Source of the DNA: Parapristionchus giblindavisi
Lineage: Eukaryota; Nematoda; Chromadorea; Rhabditida; Diplogasteridae
Assembly: GCA_943737045.1 (NCBI GenBank)
Contig: CALSFV010000113.1
Span: forward strand, 124,001 to 188,000
Direction: 5' to 3'
Length of the DNA: 64,000 bases
Made by a program: the position numbers and the translations under genes. This document shows, piece by piece, positions 44,801 to 54,733 of the stretch. The stretch's first letter is position 1, and every line of letters starts with the position of its first letter. Below the pieces are notes generated by a model. That model ran no database searches. It had not been told where the DNA came from and saw only the letters and a program-made list of their open reading frames with translations.

Positions 44801-47800
44801 AATCATCCCTTGTTTTAGTGAGTGCCCAAAATTTCAGACCAGGTATTGTATACATGGCTATAGCCTAAGCAATTCTGCATTGATTTAACTGAAAACTGGG
44901 TTCTTCCCGATCGACCATTTTGTAGAATTTTTTGCTCGAACTTCCGTCATCGATGGTTTTCCCGAACAAATGCTGTATTTTCCAAACGATTGGTGAGGAA
45001 TTGTGGTCCACTCAAAGTTTAGAGGTGAGTCAAGTAAAATGACACAAGTAGCCCATCACTTGGATCAACTTGAAAATTTCGATTTTCACGACCCGGGGGT
45101 CATGGTCCGAAAATTTCAAAATTTCTCAAGTTTGAAATGTTTTCATTTATGTGGCTTATTGTGAAGTACTAATGATGTGAATAATATTCAGCCTATGCTC
45201 AATGGCTGGTCTCTCCTTTCAACCAATTTTCGAAAATTTTTCGAAAATTTTCGTTCTGAATGAGTGTGAAAAGTCAGAATCGTGTTTGAATCGGTTTCCA
45301 ACTTGCTTTTTGTAACATTCTGTCTTAGTAGTTTGCAATGTGCATAATCAATATGAAAATCGTTGATTTTCGAAAATTCGTAAAATTCAATTTGAGTGCC
45401 TACTTTCATGGCAAATTTCTATAATATTGCAGTTTTTAGACTCGAATGCTGCGACAATGAGCAAATGACAATGACAATGTGAAGTTTCATGATGAATAAA
45501 CGTAGTAGAACTGGAATCCCGGCATTCGGGTCACTTTTGAAAAATCGATTTCCATGACCCGGGGTCACGGTAAAAAAATATGAATTTTCGAAAATCAAAG
45601 ATTTTCATATTGATTATGTACATTGCAAAGCACTTAGATAGGATGTTACAGAAAGCAAGTTGGAAACTGATTCAAACACAATTCTGATTTTTCGCAAGCA
45701 ATCAGAATGAAAATTTTCGAAAATTGTTTGAAAGGAGAGACCAGCCATTGAGCATAGGCTGAATATTATTCACATCATTAGTACTTCACAATAAGCCACA
45801 TAAATGAAAACATTTCAAACTTGAGAAATTTTGAAATTTTCGGACCATGACCCCCGGGTCGTGAAAATCGAAATTTTCAAGTTGATCCAAGTGATGGGCT
45901 ACTTGTGTCATTTTACTTGACTCACCTCTAAACTTTGAGTGGACCACAATTCCTCACCAATCGTTTGGAAAATACAGCATTTGTTCGGGAAAACCATCGA
46001 TGACGGAAGTTCGAGCAAAAAATTCTACAAAATGGTCGATCGGGAAGAACCCAGTTTTCAGTTAAATCAATGCAGAATTGCTTAGGCTACAATACCTGGT
46101 CGGAAATTTTGGGCACTCACTAAAACAAGGGATGATTTGTCCGAAAAAACCAAAACTTTGAGTCAAAAAAGTGGTTTAGGAATCAGCGCACATCCGATGC
46201 TAATAGTGAATTAGCAAGCACTGTGTACTCTAGACGCATCGCAGATGGTATTTAGACTTCATCTCAACAATTTGAGAAATTATGATTTTTTAAAGTTTTT
46301 TTTTTAAATTATTTTTTCTAATAGCCTGAGGGCACAAACAGGAAATTTCAGCCGTTTTGTGTAATAAGGGCCGGGGGCACTCCTAACACCCAAGTATGGA
46401 CTCCCAGTTCTCATTGCTAGCTCACGTGTCCGGGGGTGGTCGAATATGATCGAGTCTTAGGGAACAGGCCTCTTAATGTGATTATGAACATTTATATTTG
46501 ATGGAATAAAGAAATAATAATAATAATAATAATATTCGACCACACAATTTGAAGAAGACCCAAAATGAGATATTGTCTTATGTCTGGATTATCGCATTCT
46601 ACCACCTTTAATGCTCCCTGATCTTGCTGTCTTTTTTCTGTCGTCAATTGTTTCTGAACGGAATACACTTCAACTTAGTACATAGCCGCACTCGAATCCG
46701 ACCTGAATGAATTCAATCTACATCTTGCAGCTCTTTTCGTTCTAGGAGTAATCTCTGTTGGTGAAAAGTCACTGATAAATTTTCACCAAGTGTAACAAGT
46801 TAGAATATAAAGAAAATATCCAGATAATTTCATATTTGTGTTCGCTTTGAAGTCTATTTTTCAAGCTTTTAGACATGTTGCACTGTTGGTAATCACATTA
46901 AAGTGTGTTAAGTACTAATGAGAATAAATGTGTCAATTACAGAGATATTTACCTTCCGAGTGGGAACAGAGCAACCTCTATTCATCTACTATGTGGATCA
47001 GCTCTAGAATGTTGTGATTTACATTGCTGCGAGAAACATCGAGGGCAACCATTATTGTGTAATTATGTATAGTAATTTAATTTAAAAATAATATTATTCA
47101 ATATACAACTTAGAATCATCAAGCTTTTCTTTTACAGTCGTTGGACACTGGCCATCGTTGCTACTGTGTGCATTGTGATCTCTATCCTCGAGTGTATAAG
47201 ATATGCTGTGGTTAATACCGTTCGAAGAATCAAGGGACGAAATATCGATGGTATCACTTTATTATTATACAATATTTATTGTTATTTGAATTCACTCATA
47301 GGAAATACCCTTGTGATATCCTGAAAGATGAGTGTTCATGTATATTTTCCCTCACAAGAATGGCAAATTTTGTGTTTGTGTAATATGAATGTTTAGATAT
47401 GAGTAAATTGATGATATCGACGATAGATGTTGAGATCGCAGAGGAGATTATGGAAGAGGTTAAAATTGTATGTACTACCATGTTTGTTCGACACGAAATT
47501 CCATTTTGTTGAATTGATTATTAAAAGCAAAAATTTAGTCGTGAGTGATACGACCTCATTTTGTGTGGTATCCCCTTGCTGAACTGACAAATCGTGAACC
47601 GATCCATTTGCGCATCGCAAAAACCTCAAAACGAATGAATTGGTAGTAATTTGTATATGTTCTTTATTTTCTAGATGTTTTCTATAGCGGGCCAGTTCAA
47701 GCAATAACAATAAAGTTCGCAAACGACCGGTTTGTAAATATCACTGTATTGGATCGGATAAATATACTTTTTGTTTAAGGTTATTGTTATGTAAATCGTT

Positions 47801-50004
47801 GTGTTTATAGCAAATGCGTCACACTTTAACAGCTGAAGAAAAGAGGAAGTGTCTGAACAAATACGACAGTCTACATGAAGCAGTGGATCATCGCAGTATA
47901 CTCAAAGAGTCTGAGGTATTCATTTTATGGAATTTTTTAAAAATTTTTCGAAAATTTGAAAATCTAAATATTCTCGAATATATACAAGACATAGCGTTAT
48001 TTATATAATAGAAAAAAATATTTGTAAATCGATCCGTTTTTCTCATTTCATTTGTATTGTCGTGTTGGATGCTAAATAATAATATTACAATACATCCTTC
48101 TCTCACACCCTTAATTGGATACATATATCAATCATCTTTGCCATCTTGGTCCTAGCATCATTTATGCTATTATCTATCATAAGATCAATCAACAATCATA
48201 CTTTATTTTTTGATCCACATAAAGTATATATCACGCTATCTGAGAGAATTCAACAACCGAATTTTTTTGGTATCGATGAAAAATGGATTTTTCTGTTTTA
48301 TGTATGATAATTACAGGCTCCATGAGTGAAGTTCACTGGTACTTGGAAATTCCTTTAAATTGTAAATTTGCTTCAGGGGGTGACCACACAACGATTTGGC
48401 GCCTTTTCCTAAAAAGTTTATTTCGAATCCAATCGATTCGGGAGTGGGTGCAATCGACTCCTTGGGTAATTCTAATTGTAAGAAATTACCGAGGAGAGTT
48501 TTTTGATTAACGGTCAACGAAGGATGGAAATGGGAATTTTGGAAAAAAATTTTACTTTAAATTAATTCTCACTATTTTCCCATAGCCCAGGTAAAATCTT
48601 TTTTGCTCAATATCTTCTACATATTATATCAGACCTTCAGTTTAATATTGATAATTTTTAAATCAAGGCAAGTTTGTAAACGAATCATTTTTGTAACGGT
48701 AATCGTGATTGTGGTGTGCCCCGACGGCGTTTCCTAATCAGTCAATTTGGTTTTTCGCTAGTCTTAAACATATTTCACCGCTGCTCTTGACATGACTGAG
48801 CTATACGACTACTCCTCGTCTTCGGAGTGCATCTGCACGATATACAGTAGACGACACAATTATATCATATTTCAGTTTTTTTACCATAAACTGCTTAAAA
48901 GTGGTCAAATCGTTTTTACAGGTGATAGCCCTACCATATATCGTTATTTGATAAATTACTTGGTGAGACATCGCGAAAGGCAAAATTTTAATAATTAATT
49001 TACCAAAATAGTGAGGTTGACGTTTTGCTGTTTTATTTTCTAACAGCTGCTCCACGATGTCTCGGCTGCTCGACGAAGTCTACTCATACTCTAAATAATA
49101 AAATAGTGAATGGTAACATGAATTAAAACGAACAAGTGTAAAATAAAAATTGTTAGAACATAAAATAGAAAAACGTCAATTTCACAATTTTGGCAAATTA
49201 ATTTTTTAAATGTTCTCATTAGCGATATCTAACCTAGTAATTGCGCAAATAACGATATATGGTAGGACTATCGCTTGTAAAAAATTGGGAACGATTTGAC
49301 CACTTTTAAGCAGTTTATGACTGAAAAAATGAAATATGATATAATTCAGGGTTGTGCGGAAAATTTTCCGACCGCAAAAGTTTTCCGAATTTTTTTCCGA
49401 AAAGTATTATCCGCACAACCCTGAGGTGCACTCCGAAGACGAGGAGTAGTCGTATAGCTCAGTCATGTCAAGAACAGCGGTGAAATATGTTTAAAACTAG
49501 CGAAAACCAAATTGACGGATTAACGTCGTCGGGGCACACCACAATCACGATTACCGTTACAAAAATGGTTCGTTTACAAACTTTTTATGAAAAATTTACC
49601 TGGGCTATGGGAAAATAGTAAGAATTAATTTAATGTAAATTTTTTTTCGAAAATTCCCATTTCCAGCCTTCGTTGACCGTTGATCAAAAAACTCTTCCCG
49701 GTAAATTTTATTAGAATTAGCCAAGGAGTCGATTGGATTCGATATAAACTTTTTAGGAAACGTCGCCAAATCGTTGTGTGGTCACCCCCTGAAGCGAATT
49801 TTCCATTTGAAGGAATTTCCAAGTCCATTTTTCACCGATCTCGCACCTATGTGGATTTTCTCATATATCGTGATATATACATATTATATTATTATTATTT
49901 ATTGTACTTTTCAGACGCAAAAAGTGAAGTCGATTCGAGAGGAACAATCATTACCCACATCACCGCCTGTGAATTGGCATCTTCGACAGCAAACTAGAGT
50001 TTAG
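41828..50004 (+). CDS. CX-module type I membrane protein
   Basis: Seven exons: 41828-41880, 43823-43915, 46943-47056, 47138-47250, 47397-47458, 47811-47915, 49915-50004. All phases agree, giving a ~210-aa protein. A signal peptide (MIYFLFFIFALILNS) is followed by a Cys-rich ectodomain fitting the nematode CX module: GYWYYWDN, then CEHPI, a Gly-Asn-Arg stretch, LLCGSALECCDLHCC. One membrane helix follows (TLAIVATVCIVISILE), then a basic stop-transfer RRIKGR and a charged ~110-aa cytoplasmic tail ending RQQTRV. The CX module has no known function; such proteins are nematode-specific and probably sit at the cell surface. Introns 1, 2 and 6 each hold large mobile elements (mariner; LINE plus foldback; LINE remnant plus foldback), so ~630 nt of coding sequence spans 8.2 kb. 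The exon 3 donor (GTGTAA) is slightly unusual. Confidence 0.82.
42454..43720 (+). mobile_element. mariner element, inactive, in intron 1 of the CX-module gene
   Basis: TIRs are TCAGGTTGGTTAGAAAGTCC and the complement of GGACTTTCTAACCAACCTAA, with TA duplication at 42452-42453 and 43721-43722. Length (~1.27 kb) fits a full mariner. It is inserted in the same direction as the host gene. Confidence 0.9.
42690..43573 (+). pseudogene. mariner transposase, broken
   Basis: The N-terminal part (VYGEKTIVHHMLSKWYQLF, EDQPRSSRP) is interrupted by stops near 42859-42945 and 43060. The frame from 43076 to 43573 is open. The first catalytic Asp is in TGDEKWVMY. The second motif, normally DNAR, reads YNNARSD, so the Asp is replaced by Asn. 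The third Asp is in SMDLAPYDYHLF. Loss of a catalytic residue plus stops makes it inactive. Confidence 0.85.
44400..46535 (+). mobile_element. LINE 3' end split by a foldback element
   Basis: GCGACGGAAATCCATCTCCC at 44422-44441 matches the 3' UTR of the LINE at 20432 (GCGACGGAAATCCATCTATC). The matching tail TTTGATGGAATAAAG with ATA repeats lies at 46497-46533, on the far side of the foldback. The two pieces join into one LINE 3' end when the foldback is removed. Confidence 0.65.
44475..46461. mobile_element. Foldback element, ~2 kb, in intron 2 of the CX-module gene
   Basis: Ends: TAAGACTCGACCACCCC and the complement of GGTGGTCGAATATGATCGAGTCTTA. Arms of ~0.97 kb are almost exact inverted copies (GGACACGTGAGCTAGCAATG, CTTGGGTGTTAGGAGTGCCC and complements at 46360-46430), with a centre near 45480. 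A C homopolymer followed by GGGGG marks the left end. No transposase. Confidence 0.9.
48059..48228 (+). mobile_element. LINE 3' remnant like that at window start
   Basis: Aligns with 130-345: CTAAATAATAATATTACAAT then ACATCCTTCT, TCATCTTTGC, TAGCATC.TTTATGC, ATACTTTA and ATAAAGTATATAT. It abuts the left end of foldback F copy B. Confidence 0.55.
48229..49875. mobile_element. Foldback element, family F copy B, in intron 6 of the CX-module gene
   Basis: Left end TATCACGCTATCTGAGAGAA; right end the complement of TTCTCATATATCGTGATA. It matches copy A (31939-33702) in GGCTCCATGAGTG, GTTCACTGGTACTTGGAAATT and GGGGGTGACCACACAACGATTTGG, so both belong to one family. The right arm is interrupted by a 77-bp hAT-like mini-element. 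The acceptor of the last exon is only ~40 bp downstream and remains intact. Confidence 0.85.
49347..49423. mobile_element. 77-bp hAT-like mini-palindrome nested in foldback F copy B
   Basis: CAGGGTTGTGCGGAAAATTT at one end and CCGCACAACCCTG at the other. The opposite arm of the foldback (48840-48875) lacks it, so it is an insertion. Confidence 0.75.
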
Positions 50005-50592
50005 TCTAGAATAGTTTCATATAACATGCCCAAGGCAATATCGTGACCCAGCACTCTATCAAATTTCAAGCCAAATCACTTCTTTTTCTTTGTCTAACCT
50101 CATCGCTCCTTCACAATATAATATTTTAATATTTCTATAATTATGTAATCTTTCATCGATAATTATTTCGAACAAAAGTTCTTTTCCATTACTTTCATGA
50201 CTGACAGCAAATAATCACACTAACAATACATAAATGAAATTGTGTAGATAACATATCAAAATCCTGTCGACAGTGGAACTTCACTCATATTCACTTCAGA
50301 CTATTGGATTACATTAGGTCTTTCTCAGGTTATAGATATTCAATGTGTTATTCACGAAGCCATTCTATCCTGTCTATGGGGCTTCCACTTAACTCATGTG
50401 CAGTTATTATCGCTACTTTATCTATCTCCCATGATATATCATTTCTCGTTTCTGTGCCTTCTGCAATTTATAAAATATTCGTTCAATAACATTATTGTTA
50501 ACAATCTCAGAAACTGTTGAACTTTCTTGTTTTGTTTATCTTGCTTTTTATTATACATAACCTTAGCTATTCAGATACTACACCACATACTT
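50005..50592. other. Intergenic, downstream of the CX-module gene
   Basis: No gene recognised. An AATATAATATTTTAAT-rich stretch at 50116-50135 may contain the poly(A) region of the upstream gene. Confidence 0.35.
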
Positions 50593-50888
50593 CGTTACAT
50601 TTGCCTTACGCACCTACGTCATCATGCGTTAAATTTCGCTACGTACATTTTTAGTGTGTTGGATCTCAAATGGAAAACCCTGATTGTCATTCGGGATATC
50701 GTAAGAAGCTACTGTAACATTCGATCAGCAATGATTGACAATCGTAGCCATTTACAGTAACTTCATGGACCAGCATGGTTTTCCACTTGGAATCCAAAAC
50801 ATTCCACAATGTACGCCGACGCACATATACGAAGTGAAATTTAAGACGGGTTTACATGAGGGTGTGGGCGCTTAAGGCAAATGTAACG
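50593..50888. mobile_element. TIR element, family W, intact
   Basis: CGTTACATTTGCCTTACGCA at the left, CTTAAGGCAAATGTAACG at the right, with inner complementary segments (TTTTCCACTTGG / TCAAATGGAAAACC; TTTCGCTACGTACA / ATACGAAGTGAAAT). It corresponds to the interrupted copy at 19078-19632. Confidence 0.85.
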
Positions 50889-51171
50889 ATGTCAAACCCT
50901 CTCACTTTTCTTCGTTCTGTATCTACAGTTGAGAATAATTCTCAATGAGTCGATGTTCACAACGACCAAATAGTATTAAACTATCCTATAGTAGTAAAAT
51001 ATCCTATATAAATCATTAATCGGCTAGTAATGGAGAAAATGTGATAACACCAATGAATCATGGTGGAATAACATATCGATTGATTATACTCAATATCGTC
51101 TTCCACTTTTATTCACTATCCCAGGTATTTAATGGATTCCTGGAGATAGGAAAAGAGAGAAAGGGGGAGGT

Positions 51172-51330
<159 letters not shown>

Positions 51331-51528
51331 CTGTGTGTATATTGCCATATTCTTGAGCCAAAGGATATTCGTACCTTATTCCTTTATTTCTCTCCTTCAT
51401 CTCTCACCTATTCCATTTCGTAGCCATGTCAACTCTTACACCAATCAACACGAATATATGTAATTTCATTACGATATTCATTTACTCATTTGTAACTCCT
51501 TCCTACATATCTTCATTAACAATACCTC

Positions 51529-52037
51529 CAGGATTGGGCGGAAAAGTTTTTCGTTATCGGTCTTTTTTAGACAGTCACTTACCGTAAAAAATACCGACCT
51601 GTAAATTTTTCGGTTTCTCAACGGTAATTACCGAAATTCACACTAGATATTTGCGTTAATTTTAATAACATTACGTTCGATATCTCGTTAAATTGTCCAT
51701 ATCCATACGTGATTTTATGTCTCAACAGAAAGTTTTACCTCCAGTATTTTTGTCTTGTCAGAAGTTGTTCGCTCACTTAAAATAAATTGCTCCATTGTGA
51801 AGCGTAAGTTGATCAAAGTAAGAACAAACTATCCGTTTTTTGTAGTTTCAGACACGTTTTCGCAGTTGTGATGGAATGAACAAACGTAGTGACACTTCGC
51901 TGAAAATTTTTGAAAATTTTCCCCGGTTTTACCGGGTTTTTAATAATTTTACTTTTTTCCGGTTTATTACCGGTTTTTAGACCGATAAATTACCGTTATC
52001 GAATTTTTTACGGGTCACCTTTTTCCGCCCAGCCCTG
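51529..52037. mobile_element. hAT-like MITE
   Basis: Ends CAGGATTGGGCGGAAAAGT and the complement of TTTTTCCGCCCAGCCCTG. Flanks AATACCTC and ATTACCAC agree at 6 of 8 bases, consistent with an old 8-bp duplication. Inside, repeated CGGTTTTTACCG / TACCGGTAAT-type short motifs occur on both arms. Confidence 0.8.
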
Positions 52038-54078
52038 ATTACCACACTCCGGCTATTATTTAATGTACATTAACTCCAATTATCGCTTCATTAATGGATG
52101 AATCACTTCCACATATTTTCTACATCAATCTAATGTTCCTTGCGGTAGTAGCAATTTATTGTGGCTTCTTATGCATTCTTGAACATTCCTAACCCTTAAT
52201 TATCATACCATAAATAATCCTGATTCTTGCCAGAACCTTCATCTGCACATTTTTTGTTGTCGAATATCGTGTTTTTGGTATGTATATGTATGTCAGTCTG
52301 TATTTACATCTCATCATACGGACTGACGTATATTCACATTTCATCTATATTTTCTTCTTAGACAAAGAATCAATAGCAATGAATGTTAGTAATGGGTTAT
52401 CTAAAACCTCACTCACTATCTACTTGTTTCTCTTAGTCTGTCGTAGACTAGAACGATCACGAGAACTTTCAGATTAGCTCTGTGACCAGATCATGTCATT
52501 TTCATGTACTGTTTGTACTTTGATAAATTGAAAGCATTGCGCGGCCAAATTAACATTCTATTCTTTACACCATTACATTTTTGATAAAGAAGCCGATTAT
52601 TCTTCAGCCATGAAAGATTTCTGAATTGGCTTTTCTTCATTTAATCGTATTTGCGTATTAATCATATACATATTTTTGCATCGAATGAATTTACTGTATA
52701 CCACCAACGTCCAGTAACGTTCCAAGATATAAGATAATCTATATTTTAAGTATGTGTGCCTAATAAAGTGAAAGAGTCATTGAATGGGCTCATCTGCAAG
52801 TACAAATGTTCGAACTATTAGTATAGATAAGAAGGGAACTAACAGGTTAGTTATCCAAACATCAATCTATCATTTAAAAATATTGGTTATTAAAGAGTGC
52901 AAATTACGACTTACATGCACAGAAATGTTTCTATATTAAAAAAAAGAAACTAGGACATATTTTGTGAGCGATTTTTTGCGTATTTCTCGGCATCTTGTAG
53001 CAAACTTTTCTGAGAAAAGTCATATCATCTTGAAGAAAACCTGAATCTTGACATCTTTACGCGTTTATTTATTCACTTCATCTTCTTCATTGTAAATAAA
53101 ATGTAAGATATAAGAAAATACAGATATGAATGGATTCATTCATTACGTTGTCGTTTTTATTTTAAGCTCCGCGTAGGAACCCTTTAATAATGCACTATAT
53201 TACCAGAAAAACTTTACTAGAATATTTATTTATTAGCTTTGTTTAGTCACAAAATAAAGTGAAATATTCTATTAGAGAGAGAGAGTAAAGTTCATTCGTT
53301 ATTTATCTCTTCATAGTCATTACCGTAACATAATTCTCATTCGTCATTCTTATTTATGATATACATGATCTGTTTGTTTAAAGTGTTATAGTTCTTCTCA
53401 CCTTATTTAATCACCTTTTTTGTTTTTTCAAGATACCTATATTCCTAGTATTTATTATCCATTATATGCAATGTGATATCGTAAAACTCTAGGATACAGT
53501 TGAAATTATGTTATTTTTCGATCACAAAATGTAATTTATTACGAAAGACCGATAAAGTGTATAGAGAGTGCATGAAACATCTTTCTTTCTCTATTTCTCT
53601 CACTCTCATTATATCTCTCTCTTCCTGGATACCATTGGTCTACTCTTCATGAGTCTTCCACACGATCGTCTTCTCTCCTTCTCCACTCTCCCTTCTTCTC
53701 CTTCCATTCCATTCACTTCTCCACTATACATTTTCAGTCTGATTCATTGTTGAGGAAAGGACTATTATTATGATGGAGAGAGAGAGGTAGAGAAAGGTAG
53801 AGAGATAGAAAGATTTCAACTGATCGTGAGAGGGAATATAGGTCTCGTATATATAGTATGCAGAGTTGAGTGGAATGTGTAAATACATTTAAGGCAGTGT
53901 GCAACGGAAAAATCACCTGGACTTTTTCCTATGCGATACGCTGAAAATTATCATTAAAAAAATCAATTATTAACCGTTAAGCAGTAAAAAATAACAAGAA
54001 AAAAATTCGCGAAACGCAGTAAGCCTATGTGAGACGTTCGCCCGACACTGCACACCCCAGACCTCGATTCAATTGATT
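52038..54078. other. Intergenic, no gene seen
   Basis: AT-rich with short CT/TC-rich tracts (53570-53720) and AG tracts (53276-53288, 53774-53812). The missing first exon(s) of the coiled-coil gene may lie here. Confidence 0.35.
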
Positions 54079-54428
54079 GTTTAAAGATGGAGGCCCTCGA
54101 ATGTTGATGCAAATGCATAGCATATCTAATATGCAAGGGACAAGTGATATGCAAGAAATTAGCACGACCATTCATCAATCCTGTAGCGCAGTGGTAAAAA
54201 TGCTCACTAGTAAGCGTAACGTCGCGGGTTCGAAACCTATTGCTGAACTTTCCTATTTTCAAAATTTCGCGCCTTTGCCTGTACATCAAGCATGATTCTT
54301 TCATGATTCTTGCGATCAATAAGCTGAATTAGCATAACATAATTTATCTATGGTATGTAGAATAACTTTTGCTATATTTCTGTCTTCACAGTTTGTTCAC
54401 GAAAATATTGCTCGGACTCCACCTTTAA
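54079..54428 (+). mobile_element. TIR element, family X, carrying a tRNA-like module
   Basis: TTTAAAGATGGAGGCCCTCG at the left; GCTCGGACTCCACCTTTAA at the right. The tRNA-like part runs about 54175-54245: GTAGCGCAGTGGTAAAAATG fits an A box and D-arm, and GCGGGTTCGAAACCT fits a B box, ~40 nt apart as in a real tRNA. No matching acceptor stem and no CCA context, so not a functional tRNA call. Shares its body with the minus-strand copy at 38313. Confidence 0.75.
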
Positions 54429-54733
54429 GGCAAAATAGATGACCTGGTTTTCCTTTAATTTAATTTTTTCTTTTAAAAATTTCATAGTTATACACCCAAG
54501 TTAAAGCTTATTGTTAGAAATAAAATAGCGAAAAAATGAAGGAAAATTAGCAGCAGCTCGAAACGATTTCATTTTTGAATCAAAATATAAAATATTTAGA
54601 ACTCATTATTTCCTTTCCTATTTCCTATATCCTTTGAGATTAAATAATTCAATGAATGGCATAATTCATCAATAAATTCTGAAATAAGAGAAGTGACATG
54701 AAATGCGTGTTGATTGAGAATAAATCATTATAG

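Noticed and set aside
54175..54250. A tRNA gene
   Set aside because: A and B boxes are good, but there is no matching acceptor stem, the anticodon arm is weak and the module sits inside a repeated TIR element with a second copy at 38313-38689.
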